Source: Tepidiforma flava (GTDB lineage Bacteria; Chloroflexota; Dehalococcoidia; Tepidiformales; Tepidiformaceae). Taken from it: a stretch of DNA of 64,000 nt. The position numbers and the translations under genes are program-made. Below, one piece after another: positions 6,837 through 15,048 of the stretch. The notes under the pieces are model-generated. The model had not been told where the DNA came from. It searched no databases and saw only the letters and a program-made list of their open reading frames with translations. Each line of letters begins with the position of its first letter. Position 1 is the stretch's first letter. The stretch spans positions 1,403,126 through 1,467,125 of the forward strand of contig NZ_CP115149.1 of assembly GCF_027594505.1 (NCBI RefSeq), given 5' to 3'.

Positions 6837-8687
6837 TTGAACACCCAAAAGCAGATCATCCTGATCGTCGCCCTCCTCTTCATGGCCGTCGGCGGCTGCG
6901 CCGCCTACGCCGCCATCGACCTCCCCGTCCGCGCTGAATCCCAGCAGACCTGGACCCTCGACCAGTCGCGCGAGCGCGGCGCCCTCCTGTATGCCAACAA
7001 CTGCCGCACCTGCCACGGCAACCGCGGCGAAGGCGGCGTCGGCCTGCCGCTCGATACGCCTGAGCTCAAGAACCAGGACCCCCTCGCCCTCGCCGCCAAC
7101 AAGGCGATGCTCCGCCGCACCCTCTACTGCGGCCGCGCCGGCACCCGCATGCCCGCCTGGCTCAACACGAACGGCGGCTCCCTCAACGCCATCCAGATCG
7201 AGCACCTCATCAACCTCATCACGGCGCCCGAGGACACCGAGGTCAACGGCGTTCCTACCTCCAAATGGTGGCTCGAGGCCGAGCACTTCGCCCACAACCT
7301 CAACACCGAGCTCACCGCCCTCGTCAGCGGCGATACCCTCACCACCATCGCCCAACGCCACGGCATCGGCTACGCGGAAATCTCTGCGGCCAACGGCAAT
7401 CGAAACGTCGACGAGGTCCTGCCGAAGTACACCCGCGTCCGCATTCCCGGCTTCAGCGCGATGCCGAACGGGTACATCTACACCGTTTACAAGGACAACG
7501 AGACGCTGCGGAAAATCGCTGATGCCCAGTTCGTCGGTCCCGTCATCATCGCCGACCTCAACGGGCTGAAGTACACCTACGAAGAGAAGCGCGGCATCGC
7601 CACGATGCAGCTGCTCACCGCCGACGGCCAGCCCCGCGCGGGCCTCTTCCCCGGCGAGACGCTCCGGCTCCCCGAGGGCGCGACCTATATCATCGCCGCC
7701 GGCGATACCCCGTCCTCCATCGCGCAGCAGCACGGCATCGCCGTTGCCGATCTTCGCCGCCTCAACCCCGACATCTTCAACGGCGTGGCCGACACCGCCG
7801 AGCTCGAGCATCGGCGCCGGCTCACCCTGCCCAACCTCGTCTACGTCGCGAAGGAAGGCCAGACGCTCGCCGAGATCGCCGAGCTGCACGGCATCACCGA
7901 CGTCGCCGCCCTCGCCACCCTCAACAACCTCGACCCGGCCTCGCCGGTCGTGAACCCCGGGCAGGAGATCCGCCTGCCCGCCGGCACCCGCTATATCGTC
8001 GGGCTCGCCGATACCTGGCAGTCGGTCGCCAACGACCACAAGACCACCGTGGCCGACCTCGCCCGCGCCAACAACGCTGACCCGGCCACGCCGCTCAGCC
8101 AGGACGTCGTCATCCGCCTGCCGAACATCGACCGCTATACGGTGAAAGGACAAAACCTCGAAGAAGTCGCGGCCGGCTTCTCCAACGTCACCGCCGCCAC
8201 CCTCGCCGAGGCCAACGGCATCCAGGCGAACAGCATCCTCGCCATCGGCACGGCGCTGAAGCTGCCGGATTCGGCCTGGGGCACCGCGCCGCCTGACGCC
8301 ATCAACCCCGGCACCGCCTGCGTCCAGTACGCCATCCCGAACGCCGTGTTCGAAACGCTTCCCGGCCTCGGCACCCCGGTGAGCATCACCAAGCCCGAGA
8401 ACTTCAGCACGGACGTGAAGATCGATGCCCACGCCAGCGACTGGACCGTCATCGCCGACGGCCAGCAGCAGCCGCCCAACCAGGGCGGCGTGAAGGTGAA
8501 GCCCGGCACCACCATCACCTTCACCTCCATCGTCGGCCTCCACAACATCGTCTTCAATGGCCAGGTGCAGGGGCCCGACCTGCGCCAGGGCGATACCCGC
8601 CAGATCACCATGAACACCCCGGGCGAGTTCAAAGTCACCTGCGACTACCACCCGCCGATGCTCGCCTACATCTGGGTCGAGGAATAA
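6837..8687 (+). CDS. Fusion of monohaem cytochrome c, about six LysM modules and a cupredoxin
   Basis: A 616-residue exported protein with a TTG start preceded by GAAGAGGAGG. After a hydrophobic leader (a lipobox-like AVGGC at 17-21) comes a class I cytochrome c with CRTCH (C56, C59, H60) and a candidate Met ligand in RMPAW. Residues about 155-500 hold about six repeated LysM-like modules, each with a GDT/GQT start and an RLP end. Residues about 525-616 form a blue-copper domain with ligands H569, C602, H605 and M608 (CDYHPPM). LysM modules bind glycan, so the protein may be held in the cell wall with two redox centres that accept electrons from the Rieske protein. It is the last gene of the operon and a strong terminator follows. 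Confidence 0.9.
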   Translation: MNTQKQIILIVALLFMAVGGCAAYAAIDLPVRAESQQTWTLDQSRERGALLYANNCRTCHGNRGEGGVGLPLDTPELKNQDPLALAANKAMLRRTLYCGRAGTRMPAWLNTNGGSLNAIQIEHLINLITAPEDTEVNGVPTSKWWLEAEHFAHNLNTELTALVSGDTLTTIAQRHGIGYAEISAANGNRNVDEVLPKYTRVRIPGFSAMPNGYIYTVYKDNETLRKIADAQFVGPVIIADLNGLKYTYEEKRGIATMQLLTADGQPRAGLFPGETLRLPEGATYIIAAGDTPSSIAQQHGIAVADLRRLNPDIFNGVADTAELEHRRRLTLPNLVYVAKEGQTLAEIAELHGITDVAALATLNNLDPASPVVNPGQEIRLPAGTRYIVGLADTWQSVANDHKTTVADLARANNADPATPLSQDVVIRLPNIDRYTVKGQNLEEVAAGFSNVTAATLAEANGIQANSILAIGTALKLPDSAWGTAPPDAINPGTACVQYAIPNAVFETLPGLGTPVSITKPENFSTDVKIDAHASDWTVIADGQQQPPNQGGVKVKPGTTITFTSIVGLHNIVFNGQVQGPDLRQGDTRQITMNTPGEFKVTCDYHPPMLAYIWVEE

Positions 8688-8712
8688 CCCTCGCCCGCCG
8701 GCAGCGCACGAA

Positions 8713-8732
8713 AGGGGGCCGCAGGGCCCCCT
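8713..8732 (+). terminator. Terminator of the cytochrome b operon
   Basis: Stem AGGGGGCC (8713-8720) with GGCCCCCT (8725-8732), loop GCAG, followed by CTCGGTTT. Placed 26 bp after the fusion gene stop. Confidence 0.8.
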
Positions 8733-8829
8733 CTCGGTTTGACCCCGGCCCGCCGCCTCCGTAGGATCCGGCCAAACACCGCGCCCGGCCGCGCCGGGCG
8801 CCCATTTCCACAGGACAGGGGAAGAAGGG

Positions 8830-9132
8830 ATGGCAGCAGCCCAGACTGGCAAGCGCTACGTCGTGCCCGGCGGCGTCGCCGAATTCATCGTCACCAAGGG
8901 GGGCAACGGCGAACTCCGCTGCGGCGATGTCCCCATGCAAATCCGCGGCCAGGAAGACCCGAGCGTCACCGTCGACACCACCGGCATGGAAACCGTCCAG
9001 CTCGGCAAGCGCTACCGCGACGAGCAGACCGGCATCGAAGTGCTCGTCGTCAAGCCCGGCCCGTGCGCCCTCAACGTCGACGGCCGCCCGATGGAGCTCC
9101 TCCAGCCGAAGGTCCTCCCCTCGGCCGACTGA
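8830..9132 (+). CDS. Small protein of two degenerate desulforedoxin-like repeats
   Basis: A 100-residue cytoplasmic protein. Residues 7-40 and 59-93 are an internal repeat: both start GKRY, continue with a V..KGG/V..KPG turn, and end PM.I/PMEL. This pattern resembles desulforedoxin-type domains, but the four Cys iron ligands are missing and only C31 and C79 remain, one per repeat. Function is unknown; iron binding looks unlikely. The ATG follows GGGGAAGAAGG. It is monocistronic between the operon terminator and a hairpin at 9165. Confidence 0.75.
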   Translation: MAAAQTGKRYVVPGGVAEFIVTKGGNGELRCGDVPMQIRGQEDPSVTVDTTGMETVQLGKRYRDEQTGIEVLVVKPGPCALNVDGRPMELLQPKVLPSAD

Positions 9133-9164
9133 CAGCCCCCGCGGCCCGCAGTCCGCTACCATGA

Positions 9165-9190
9165 AATGGCCCGCCGCCCGGCGGGCCATT
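9165..9190 (+). terminator. Strong hairpin between small protein and DUF1992 gene
   Basis: Stem AATGGCCCGCC (9165-9175) with GGCGGGCCATT (9180-9190), loop GCCC. It has no T-run. It may terminate the upstream gene, but it ends 20 bp before the next ATG and resembles the hairpin at 10002-10029, so a leader role is possible. Confidence 0.55.
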
Positions 9191-9210
9191 CCCGTTCGGC
9201 GCCGGTCCGC

Positions 9211-9675
9211 ATGTCGCTCGAGAAAGCCATCGAATCGCAAATCCAGGAAGCCATGGCCGCCGGCCTCTTCGACAACCTCCCCGGCGCCGGCAAGCCGCTC
9301 CGATTCGACGGCAACGAAAACGACCCGAACTGGCTCGGCCACCACATCCTCAAGAACGCCGGCGTCCTCCCCGAATGGCTCAACCTCGCGCGCGAGATCG
9401 AAGCCGCCCTCGAACGGCTCGCCGGCATCGATGAGGCCCACCGCCGGCTCTGCGAGCAGGCCGCCGCCACCGGCGACTGGGAAGGCCACCGCCTAGCCAT
9501 CCTCCACGCCCGCCAGCGGTACGAACAGCTCGCCCGCGACATCCGCCGCCAGCAGGACCGCTTCAACCTCGATGCCCCCGGCATCCGCACCGAACGCCCC
9601 GGCATCTGGGTCGAGTACCACCTCGAGCGCCTCGACAGCCGCATCCCGGCGGCCCTCCGCCACCTGTTCGCCTGA
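9211..9675 (+). CDS. DUF1992 (DnaJ-homolog C28-like) protein
   Basis: A 154-residue protein. The N-terminal half is the DUF1992 domain: MSLEKAIESQIQEAMAAG, DNLPGAGKPL, and the LKNAGVLPEWL segment. The C-terminal half is a charged helical region. The domain is named after eukaryotic DNAJC28, but no J-domain is present and the function is not known. The ATG at 9211 gives the conserved N-terminus; an upstream ATG lies inside the hairpin and is less likely. Confidence 0.8.
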   Translation: MSLEKAIESQIQEAMAAGLFDNLPGAGKPLRFDGNENDPNWLGHHILKNAGVLPEWLNLAREIEAALERLAGIDEAHRRLCEQAAATGDWEGHRLAILHARQRYEQLARDIRRQQDRFNLDAPGIRTERPGIWVEYHLERLDSRIPAALRHLFA

Positions 9676-9757
9676 CGGCGCTCGGCCGTGTTACAGTAAA
9701 GGACGCGCCTCCGCGCGCACCCTCCATCCCACCCAGAAGGCGAGGTGAGAGCAGCTC

Positions 9758-9973
9758 TTGTCCGAAGTCATCGTTGCCGAAGGCGAGCCGTTCGAGGTAG
9801 CCCTCAAGCGCTTCAACAAGCGCGTCCAGCAGGACGGCATCCTTTCCGAAGCGCGGCGCCGCGAGCACTACGAAAAGCCCAGCGTCAAGCGCAAGAAGAA
9901 GGAAGCAGCGCGCCTTCGCAAACTCCGCAAGAAGCAGCTTCGCAGCGAAGCCCGAGCCGCCGCCCGGCGCTGA
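9758..9973 (+). CDS. rpsU: Small ribosomal subunit protein bS21
   Basis: A 71-residue basic protein with the S21 pattern: [20 protein letters not shown], then a Lys/Arg-rich helix ([15 protein letters not shown]). S21 binds the 30S platform and affects initiation. The start is TTG after GGCGAGGTGAGAG. It precedes the YqeY-like gene, as in many bacteria. A TACAGT at about 9692 could be a -10 element for a leader of about 60 bases. Confidence 0.93.
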   Translation: MSEVIVAEGEPFEVALKRFNKRVQQDGILSEARRREHYEKPSVKRKKKEAARLRKLRKKQLRSEARAAARR

Positions 9974-10001
9974 GCCGCCTCGCAGCACCACCACCGACAC
10001 C

Positions 10002-10029
10002 GATGGCCCGGCACCTTCGCCGGGCCATC
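10002..10029 (+). terminator. Hairpin between rpsU and the YqeY-like gene
   Basis: Stem GATGGCCCGGC (10002-10012) with GCCGGGCCATC (10019-10029), loop ACCTTC. It lies 18 bp before the next ATG. It shares ATGGCCCG...CGGGCCAT and the following CCCGTTC with the hairpin at 9165-9190. Confidence 0.55.
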
Positions 10030-10047
10030 CCGTTCTGGAGCACCGCC

Positions 10048-10548
10048 ATGTCCACCCTCCGCGACCGCATCCAGGCCGACCTCGCCGACGCCATGCGCAG
10101 CCGCGACGAAACCCGGAAATCCACCCTCCGCATGCTCCTCTCCGCCATCAAGAACGCCGAGATCCGCACCCCGCCCTCCGGCGCCAGCGACGAAGAGCTC
10201 GCCCGCATGGCCGAACTCCCGCCCCTCGTCCTCGATGACGCCGCCGTCCTCGCACTCATCCAGAAGCAGATCAAACAGCGGAAGGAGAGCATCGAGCAGT
10301 TCCAGAAGGCCGGCCGCCAGGACCTCGTCGACAAAGAATCTGCCGAAGTCGCCGTCCTCGAAAGCTATCTCCCGCAGCAGGCCAGCCGCGAGGAGATCGA
10401 AGCCGCCGCCCGCCGCGTCATCGCCGAAACCGGCGCCAGCTCCGCCCGCGACCTCGGCAAGGTCATGCCCGTGCTCACGAAGGAGTTCGCCGGCCGCGCC
10501 GACGGCCGCACCATCAACGAGATCGTCCGCAGCCTGCTCGGCGGCTGA
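10048..10548 (+). CDS. GatB/YqeY domain protein
   Basis: A 166-residue protein matching YqeY: STLRDRIQADLADAMRSRD at the start, KSTLRMLLSAIKNAEI, the IEQFQKAGRQDLVDKE segment and ESYLPQQ. The domain is the tRNA-binding tail of GatB. Stand-alone YqeY is thought to act on tRNA or amidotransferase, but its role is unproven. It follows rpsU, a common neighbour. Confidence 0.9.
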   Translation: MSTLRDRIQADLADAMRSRDETRKSTLRMLLSAIKNAEIRTPPSGASDEELARMAELPPLVLDDAAVLALIQKQIKQRKESIEQFQKAGRQDLVDKESAEVAVLESYLPQQASREEIEAAARRVIAETGASSARDLGKVMPVLTKEFAGRADGRTINEIVRSLLGG

Positions 10549-10559
10549 GGCGGCCCGCC

Positions 10560-11285
10560 ATGGCCATCCGCGGCGTCCTCTTCGATTGGGACGGCACCAT
10601 CGCCCGCCCCGGCGCCGACCGGGTTCCCGAAGCCTGCGCCGCCGTCGCCGCCTATGCCGCCCGCGAACTCGGCGTCGAAGCCCGCGCTGCCGATGTCGAA
10701 CGCGCCTTCGATGCCGTCCTGCCCAACCGCGGGCCGCACCCCGGCGGCCGCGCGCCCGAGATTTGCGCCATCCTCGGCCAGGCCTTCACCTGGCTCGGCT
10801 GGCCCGCCGCCGCCGGCGACGTCGAAGCTGCCGCCCGCCTCTTCTTCGAGGCCGCCTGCCGCGGCCAGGAGGTCTACGACGACGCCCGCGCCATCCTCGC
10901 CTCCCTGAAATACCGCGGCTACCGCCTCGGCGTCGTCAGCAACTCCATCTTCCCCGCGGCCTTCTGGCACCCGCTCATCAACAGCCTCGGCCTCGCCGGC
11001 TACCTCGAGACCGTCGTCTCCTCCGCCGACGTCGGGCTCGCCAAGCCCAGCCCCTCCCCGTTCCGCCGCGCGCTCGCCGACCTCGGCCTCGAACCGCACG
11101 AAGCGATCTTCGTCGGCGATACCCCCGCGACCGACATCGCCGGCGCGCGCGCCGCCGGGCTCCGCGCCGTCCTGCTCGACCGCCGCGGCCGCCAGCGCGA
11201 AGCCGCGGGCTACCTCGTCATCGAACGGCTCGCCGGCCTCGCCGACCTCCTCGGTGAAGGCCTCTCGCCCCGGTACGGCTTCTGA
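10560..11285 (+). CDS. HAD-superfamily hydrolase
   Basis: A 241-residue Cof/phosphoglycolate-phosphatase-type HAD enzyme. Motif I is FDWDGTIARP (nucleophile Asp in DWDGT), motif II is VVSNS, and motif IV is FVGDTPATDIAGARAAG. The helical cap lies between motifs I and II. It is probably a small-metabolite phosphatase with unknown substrate. It starts 11 bp after the YqeY-like gene, in the same operon. Confidence 0.88.
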   Translation: MAIRGVLFDWDGTIARPGADRVPEACAAVAAYAARELGVEARAADVERAFDAVLPNRGPHPGGRAPEICAILGQAFTWLGWPAAAGDVEAAARLFFEAACRGQEVYDDARAILASLKYRGYRLGVVSNSIFPAAFWHPLINSLGLAGYLETVVSSADVGLAKPSPSPFRRALADLGLEPHEAIFVGDTPATDIAGARAAGLRAVLLDRRGRQREAAGYLVIERLAGLADLLGEGLSPRYGF

Positions 11286-11331
11286 GCCCCCGGGCCCGCC
11301 CATCCCGCTCTGGTATCCTGACATCACCGTC

Positions 11332-13509
11332 ATGCTCCGCCCGCCCTCCCCCGCCGTCACGCGGGTTGCCGCCGCCGCCTTCGGCCTCATCCTCGCCGCC
11401 GGGGCCGCCCTCCTCGTCGCGCCCGTCGCCGGCCTCCGCTCCGACCTCGCCGAGGGCGATTACGCGCCGCGCACCTTCGAGGCCGCCCACGACGCCCAGT
11501 TCGTTTCCGAGGCCCTCACCGAAGCCGCCCGCGAGCAGGCCGCTGCCGCCGTTCAGGATGTCCCCCTCCCGCCCGACCCTGCCCTCACCGACGCCCGGGT
11601 TGCCGCCCTCCAGCGCTACCTCGCCAGCGTCCGCAGCATCGTCGCCCGCACCGACCTTTCCACCCAGCAGAAAGCCGATCAGGTCGCCGCGCTCGAGGCC
11701 CCCGGCACCATCGGGAGCACCACCCGCCTCTACCTCATCTCGCTCGACTCGACCGGCCTCGCCCTGTTCGAATCCCGCGCCGCCGACCTCCTCCGGGCGC
11801 TGATGAGCAGCCCCATCGGCCGCGGCGCCACGCCCGAGGAGCAGCAGCGCGACATCGCCGCCGCCGTCGAACAGCTCATCGCCCAGCGCGGCTCCGCCTC
11901 CGAAGGCGAGCGCGCGGCCCTCTCCACCCTCCTGCGCGCCTTCGCCGTCTCGAACTTCCGCGTCGATGCCGCCGCGACCGAGCGCGCCCGCCAGCAGGCC
12001 CGCGACGCCGTCAGCCCGGTCGTCCGCACCATCACCGCCGGGCAGGTCATCGTCACCGAAGGCCAGCGCATCACCGCGCAGGAGATCGAAGCTCTCCGCG
12101 CCACCGGCACCCTCCGCTCCGGCCTCGACCCCTACACCCTCGGCGGCGCGGCCCTCATCGCTGCCGGCTTCGGCCTCCTCCTCGGCCTCTACGCCTACCT
12201 CCTGCAGCCGTTCGAAAGCCCCGCCAACCGCCGCCTCATCGCCGCCGCCCTCACCATCCTCGCCGTCCTGCTCGGGGCGCGCGTCGCCTTCCCCGTCCTC
12301 ACGCCCGATGCCGAGCGGACCTTCCTCCTCCACGCCATCCCCGTCTCCACGGCGGCGATCGTCGTCGGCTCGTTCGCCCGGCTCTCCTACGCGGCCGTCG
12401 TTGCCGCGGCCGTCGGCATCTTCGCCGCATTCATCGGCGGCAGCTTCCCGCAGGTCGCCGGCTCCACCTACATCGGCCCGCTCCAGTCGCTCGAATTCGC
12501 CACGGTCGCCACGGCCGGCGGCCTCGCCGGCGCCGCCGCCATCAACCGCGCCGAGCGCATCAACCGCTACGCCCTCGCCGGCATCGCCGCCGCCCTCGCC
12601 ACCGCCGCCGCGATGGCCTCCTTCTGGCTGTTCGAAATGCCCCGCGCCAACATCGACCTCGCATGGATCGGCCTCGCCGCCGGCATCCACGGCGCCGCCA
12701 GCGCCGTCCTCGGGCTCGGCATCTTCGCCCTCCTCGCCTTCGCCCTCGGCATCACCTCGCGCATCCAGCTGCTCGAACTCGCCCAGCCCGAGCACCCGCT
12801 CCTCCGCCGCCTGCAGGAGGAGGCCCCGGGCACCTACCACCACAGCATGCTCGTCGGCTCCCTCGCCGAGCGCGCCGCCATCGCCATCGGCGCCGACCCC
12901 CTCCTCGCCCGCGTCGGCGCCTACTACCACGACATCGGCAAGCTCGCCATGCCCCGCTACTACATCGAAAACATGCTCGAAGAAGGCGCGCCCAGCCCCC
13001 ATGACGGCCTCCCGCCCGAGGAGAGCGCCCGCATCATCCGCGCCCACGTCACCAACGGCCTCGAACTCGCCCGCAAGCACCGCCTGCCGGATGTCATCCG
13101 CGACTTCATCCCCCAGCACCACGGCACGCGGCTCGTCTCCTACTTCTATCGCACTGCCGTCCGCGAAGGCCGCCAGCCGGACCCGGCCGACTTCCGCTAC
13201 GAAGGCCCGCGCCCCCAGAGCCGCGAAGCCGCCATCGTCATGCTCGCCGACTCCTGCGAAGCCGTCATCCGCGCCGGCGACCACGACCCGGCCGCCATCG
13301 ACCAGTCTGTCGACGCCGTCATCGCCGAGCGGCTCGCCGAAGGCCAGTTCGACGAGTGCGACATCACGATGCGCGACCTCCAGGCGATCGCCCGCACCTT
13401 CAAAGCCACCTTCCGCGCCGTCTACCACCCGCGGGTCCGCTACCCGCAGCCCACCCCGGAAGAGCTCGCCTCCGTCGCCCGCGGCGAAACCCCCGTCCGC
13501 AGCCCCTGA
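11332..13509 (+). CDS. 7TM-HD family protein (PgpH-like, probable cyclic-di-AMP phosphodiesterase)
   Basis: A 725-residue membrane protein. An N-terminal signal/anchor helix is followed by an extracellular 7TMR-HDED domain (about residues 40-265), about seven membrane helices (about 270-475) and a cytoplasmic HD domain. The HD motif is [18 protein letters not shown], with upstream [15 protein letters not shown] and later HHGT. PgpH of this architecture hydrolyses cyclic-di-AMP; the same activity is likely here. The start at 11332 gives a clean hydrophobic N-terminus and follows a TATCCT box; an in-frame start at 11254 inside the HAD gene is less likely. Confidence 0.9.
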   Translation: MLRPPSPAVTRVAAAAFGLILAAGAALLVAPVAGLRSDLAEGDYAPRTFEAAHDAQFVSEALTEAAREQAAAAVQDVPLPPDPALTDARVAALQRYLASVRSIVARTDLSTQQKADQVAALEAPGTIGSTTRLYLISLDSTGLALFESRAADLLRALMSSPIGRGATPEEQQRDIAAAVEQLIAQRGSASEGERAALSTLLRAFAVSNFRVDAAATERARQQARDAVSPVVRTITAGQVIVTEGQRITAQEIEALRATGTLRSGLDPYTLGGAALIAAGFGLLLGLYAYLLQPFESPANRRLIAAALTILAVLLGARVAFPVLTPDAERTFLLHAIPVSTAAIVVGSFARLSYAAVVAAAVGIFAAFIGGSFPQVAGSTYIGPLQSLEFATVATAGGLAGAAAINRAERINRYALAGIAAALATAAAMASFWLFEMPRANIDLAWIGLAAGIHGAASAVLGLGIFALLAFALGITSRIQLLELAQPEHPLLRRLQEEAPGTYHHSMLVGSLAERAAIAIGADPLLARVGAYYHDIGKLAMPRYYIENMLEEGAPSPHDGLPPEESARIIRAHVTNGLELARKHRLPDVIRDFIPQHHGTRLVSYFYRTAVREGRQPDPADFRYEGPRPQSREAAIVMLADSCEAVIRAGDHDPAAIDQSVDAVIAERLAEGQFDECDITMRDLQAIARTFKATFRAVYHPRVRYPQPTPEELASVARGETPVRSP

Positions 13510-13523
13510 ACCGCCGCGCCCGT

Positions 13524-13553
13524 TCGACACACCGCGCCGCCCGGCCCCACAAT
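13524..13553 (+). promoter_or_regulatory. Leaderless promoter of purQ
   Basis: TCGACA (13524-13529), 18-bp spacer, CACAAT (13548-13553), six bases to ATG. The sequence from CCCGGCCCCACAATCACC is nearly the same as at the glycosyltransferase promoter 10 kb away. Confidence 0.65.
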
Positions 13554-13559
13554 CACCGT

Positions 13560-14261
13560 ATGCGCTTCGCCATCGTCCGCTTCCCCGGCACCTGGAGCGA
13601 CCGCGACACCTACCACGTCCTCCACGACATCCTCGGCCAGCAGGCCGAAATCCTCTGGCACCGGGAGACCGACCTCGCCCGCTTCGATGCCGTCGTCCTC
13701 CCCGGCGGCTTCTCCTACGGCGATTACCTCCGCTGCGGCGCCATCGCCCGCTTCTCCCCCATCATGGAGGCTGTCACCGCCTTCGCCGAGGCCGGCAAGC
13801 CCGTCATCGGCATCTGCAACGGCTTCCAGGTCCTCTGCGAAAGCCACCTCCTGCCCGGCGCCCTCGTCCGCAACGCCAGCCTCCAGTTCCGCTGCGAATG
13901 GGTCTACCTCCGGCGCGAAGGCGGCCCCAGCCCCTGGGTCGATGCCATCCCGCAAGGCGCCGTCCTCCGCATCCCCATCAGCCACGGCGAAGGCAACTAC
14001 TACGCCGACCCCGAAACCCTCGACCGGCTCGAAGCCAGCGGCCTCGTCGTCTTCCGCTACTGCGACGCCGCCGGCAACGTCACCCCGGAGGCGAACCCCA
14101 ACGGCTCCGCCCGCAACATCGCCGGCATCATCAACGCGCGCGGCAACGTCCTCGGCATGATGCCCCACCCCGAGCGCGCCGGCGAACCGCTCGTCGGCGG
14201 CGACGACGGCAACCGCATCTGGGAATCCGTCATCCGCTCCGCCCTCGCCGCCGTCAGCTAA
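13560..14261 (+). CDS. purQ: Phosphoribosylformylglycinamidine synthase, glutaminase subunit
   Basis: A 233-residue class I glutamine amidotransferase. The nucleophile Cys is in [11 protein letters not shown]. The [13 protein letters not shown] segment is typical of PurQ, and the C-terminal His/Glu pair is in MMPHPER. With PurL and PurS it converts FGAR to FGAM in purine synthesis, supplying ammonia from glutamine. purL lies 790 bp downstream, separated by a DUF4389 gene. I see no purS in the window. Confidence 0.95.
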   Translation: MRFAIVRFPGTWSDRDTYHVLHDILGQQAEILWHRETDLARFDAVVLPGGFSYGDYLRCGAIARFSPIMEAVTAFAEAGKPVIGICNGFQVLCESHLLPGALVRNASLQFRCEWVYLRREGGPSPWVDAIPQGAVLRIPISHGEGNYYADPETLDRLEASGLVVFRYCDAAGNVTPEANPNGSARNIAGIINARGNVLGMMPHPERAGEPLVGGDDGNRIWESVIRSALAAVS

Positions 14262-14402
14262 CGCGGCGCGAATCATCGCCACGTCAACCAAATCTTTACA
14301 CGGCAACATGCGACCGCGCAGAATCCGCGGCGCGGATGCGGCGCGCTCGTGTCGCGTCCGCCGGCGCGGGCCCACAGGGCCGGCCGCACGGAGTCGCTCC
14401 CG

Positions 14403-14987
14403 ATGGTCGCAGCCGCACCCTCCTATCCCTTCGGACTCGACATCGATCCGCCAGCCCCGCAATCCCGCCTCACCATCTTCTTCCGCTACCTCCTCGCCAT
14501 CCCCCACATCATCGTCGTCGGCATCCTCAGCCTCGTCGTCGAAATCCTCGTCGTCCTTGCCTGGTTCATCATCGTCATCACCGGCAAGCTGCCCGGCGGG
14601 TTCGCCAGCTTCGTCCTCAACGTCTACCACTGGGCCGTGCGCATGCAGGCCTACATCTACCTCCTCACCGGCAAATACCCGCCGTTCGCCATGGGCCCCG
14701 ATGCCGCCTACCCCGTCCGCTTCTGGGGCGAAGCGAAGCTCGACGGCCGCAGCCGCCTCACCGTCTTCTTCCGCCTGTTCATGGTCATCCCCCACGCCAT
14801 CGTCCTCTACATCCTCCAGATCGTGGCGAGCGTCCTCCTTTTCATCGGCTGGGTCGCCGGCATCTTCATCGGCCGCCTGCCCGGCTTCATCCACGACTTC
14901 GTGTCCGGCTACCTCCGCTGGAACACCCGCGTCGGCGCCTACATGCTCCTCCTCACCGATGAGTACCCGCCCTTCAGCATGAGCTGA
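14403..14987 (+). CDS. Membrane protein with two DUF4389 repeats
   Basis: A 194-residue membrane protein made of two similar halves. Each half has SRLT(I/V)FFR, a hydrophobic hairpin of two helices, an ITGKLPG or FIGRLPG turn, and ends YLLTGKYPPF or LLLTDEYPPF. This is the DUF4389 family, of unknown function. It lies between purQ and purL but has its own 141-bp upstream gap, and a purine-related role is not implied. Confidence 0.8.
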   Translation: MVAAAPSYPFGLDIDPPAPQSRLTIFFRYLLAIPHIIVVGILSLVVEILVVLAWFIIVITGKLPGGFASFVLNVYHWAVRMQAYIYLLTGKYPPFAMGPDAAYPVRFWGEAKLDGRSRLTVFFRLFMVIPHAIVLYILQIVASVLLFIGWVAGIFIGRLPGFIHDFVSGYLRWNTRVGAYMLLLTDEYPPFSMS

Positions 14988-15036
14988 CGCCGCCTCCGCC
15001 CCCTCCCGCACCTTATCCCGTACGAACGCGCCCGCG

Positions 15037-15042
15037 TACCAT
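15037..15042 (+). promoter_or_regulatory. Leaderless -10 box of purL
   Basis: TACCAT followed by six bases (AGCCCC) and the purL ATG. No clear -35 box. Confidence 0.5.
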
Positions 15043-15048
15043 AGCCCC

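Noticed and set aside
11966-14962. A 998-residue plus-strand frame across the 7TM-HD, purQ and DUF4389 genes
   Set aside because: Low-complexity Ser/Pro/Ala composition and full overlap with three clear genes in other frames.
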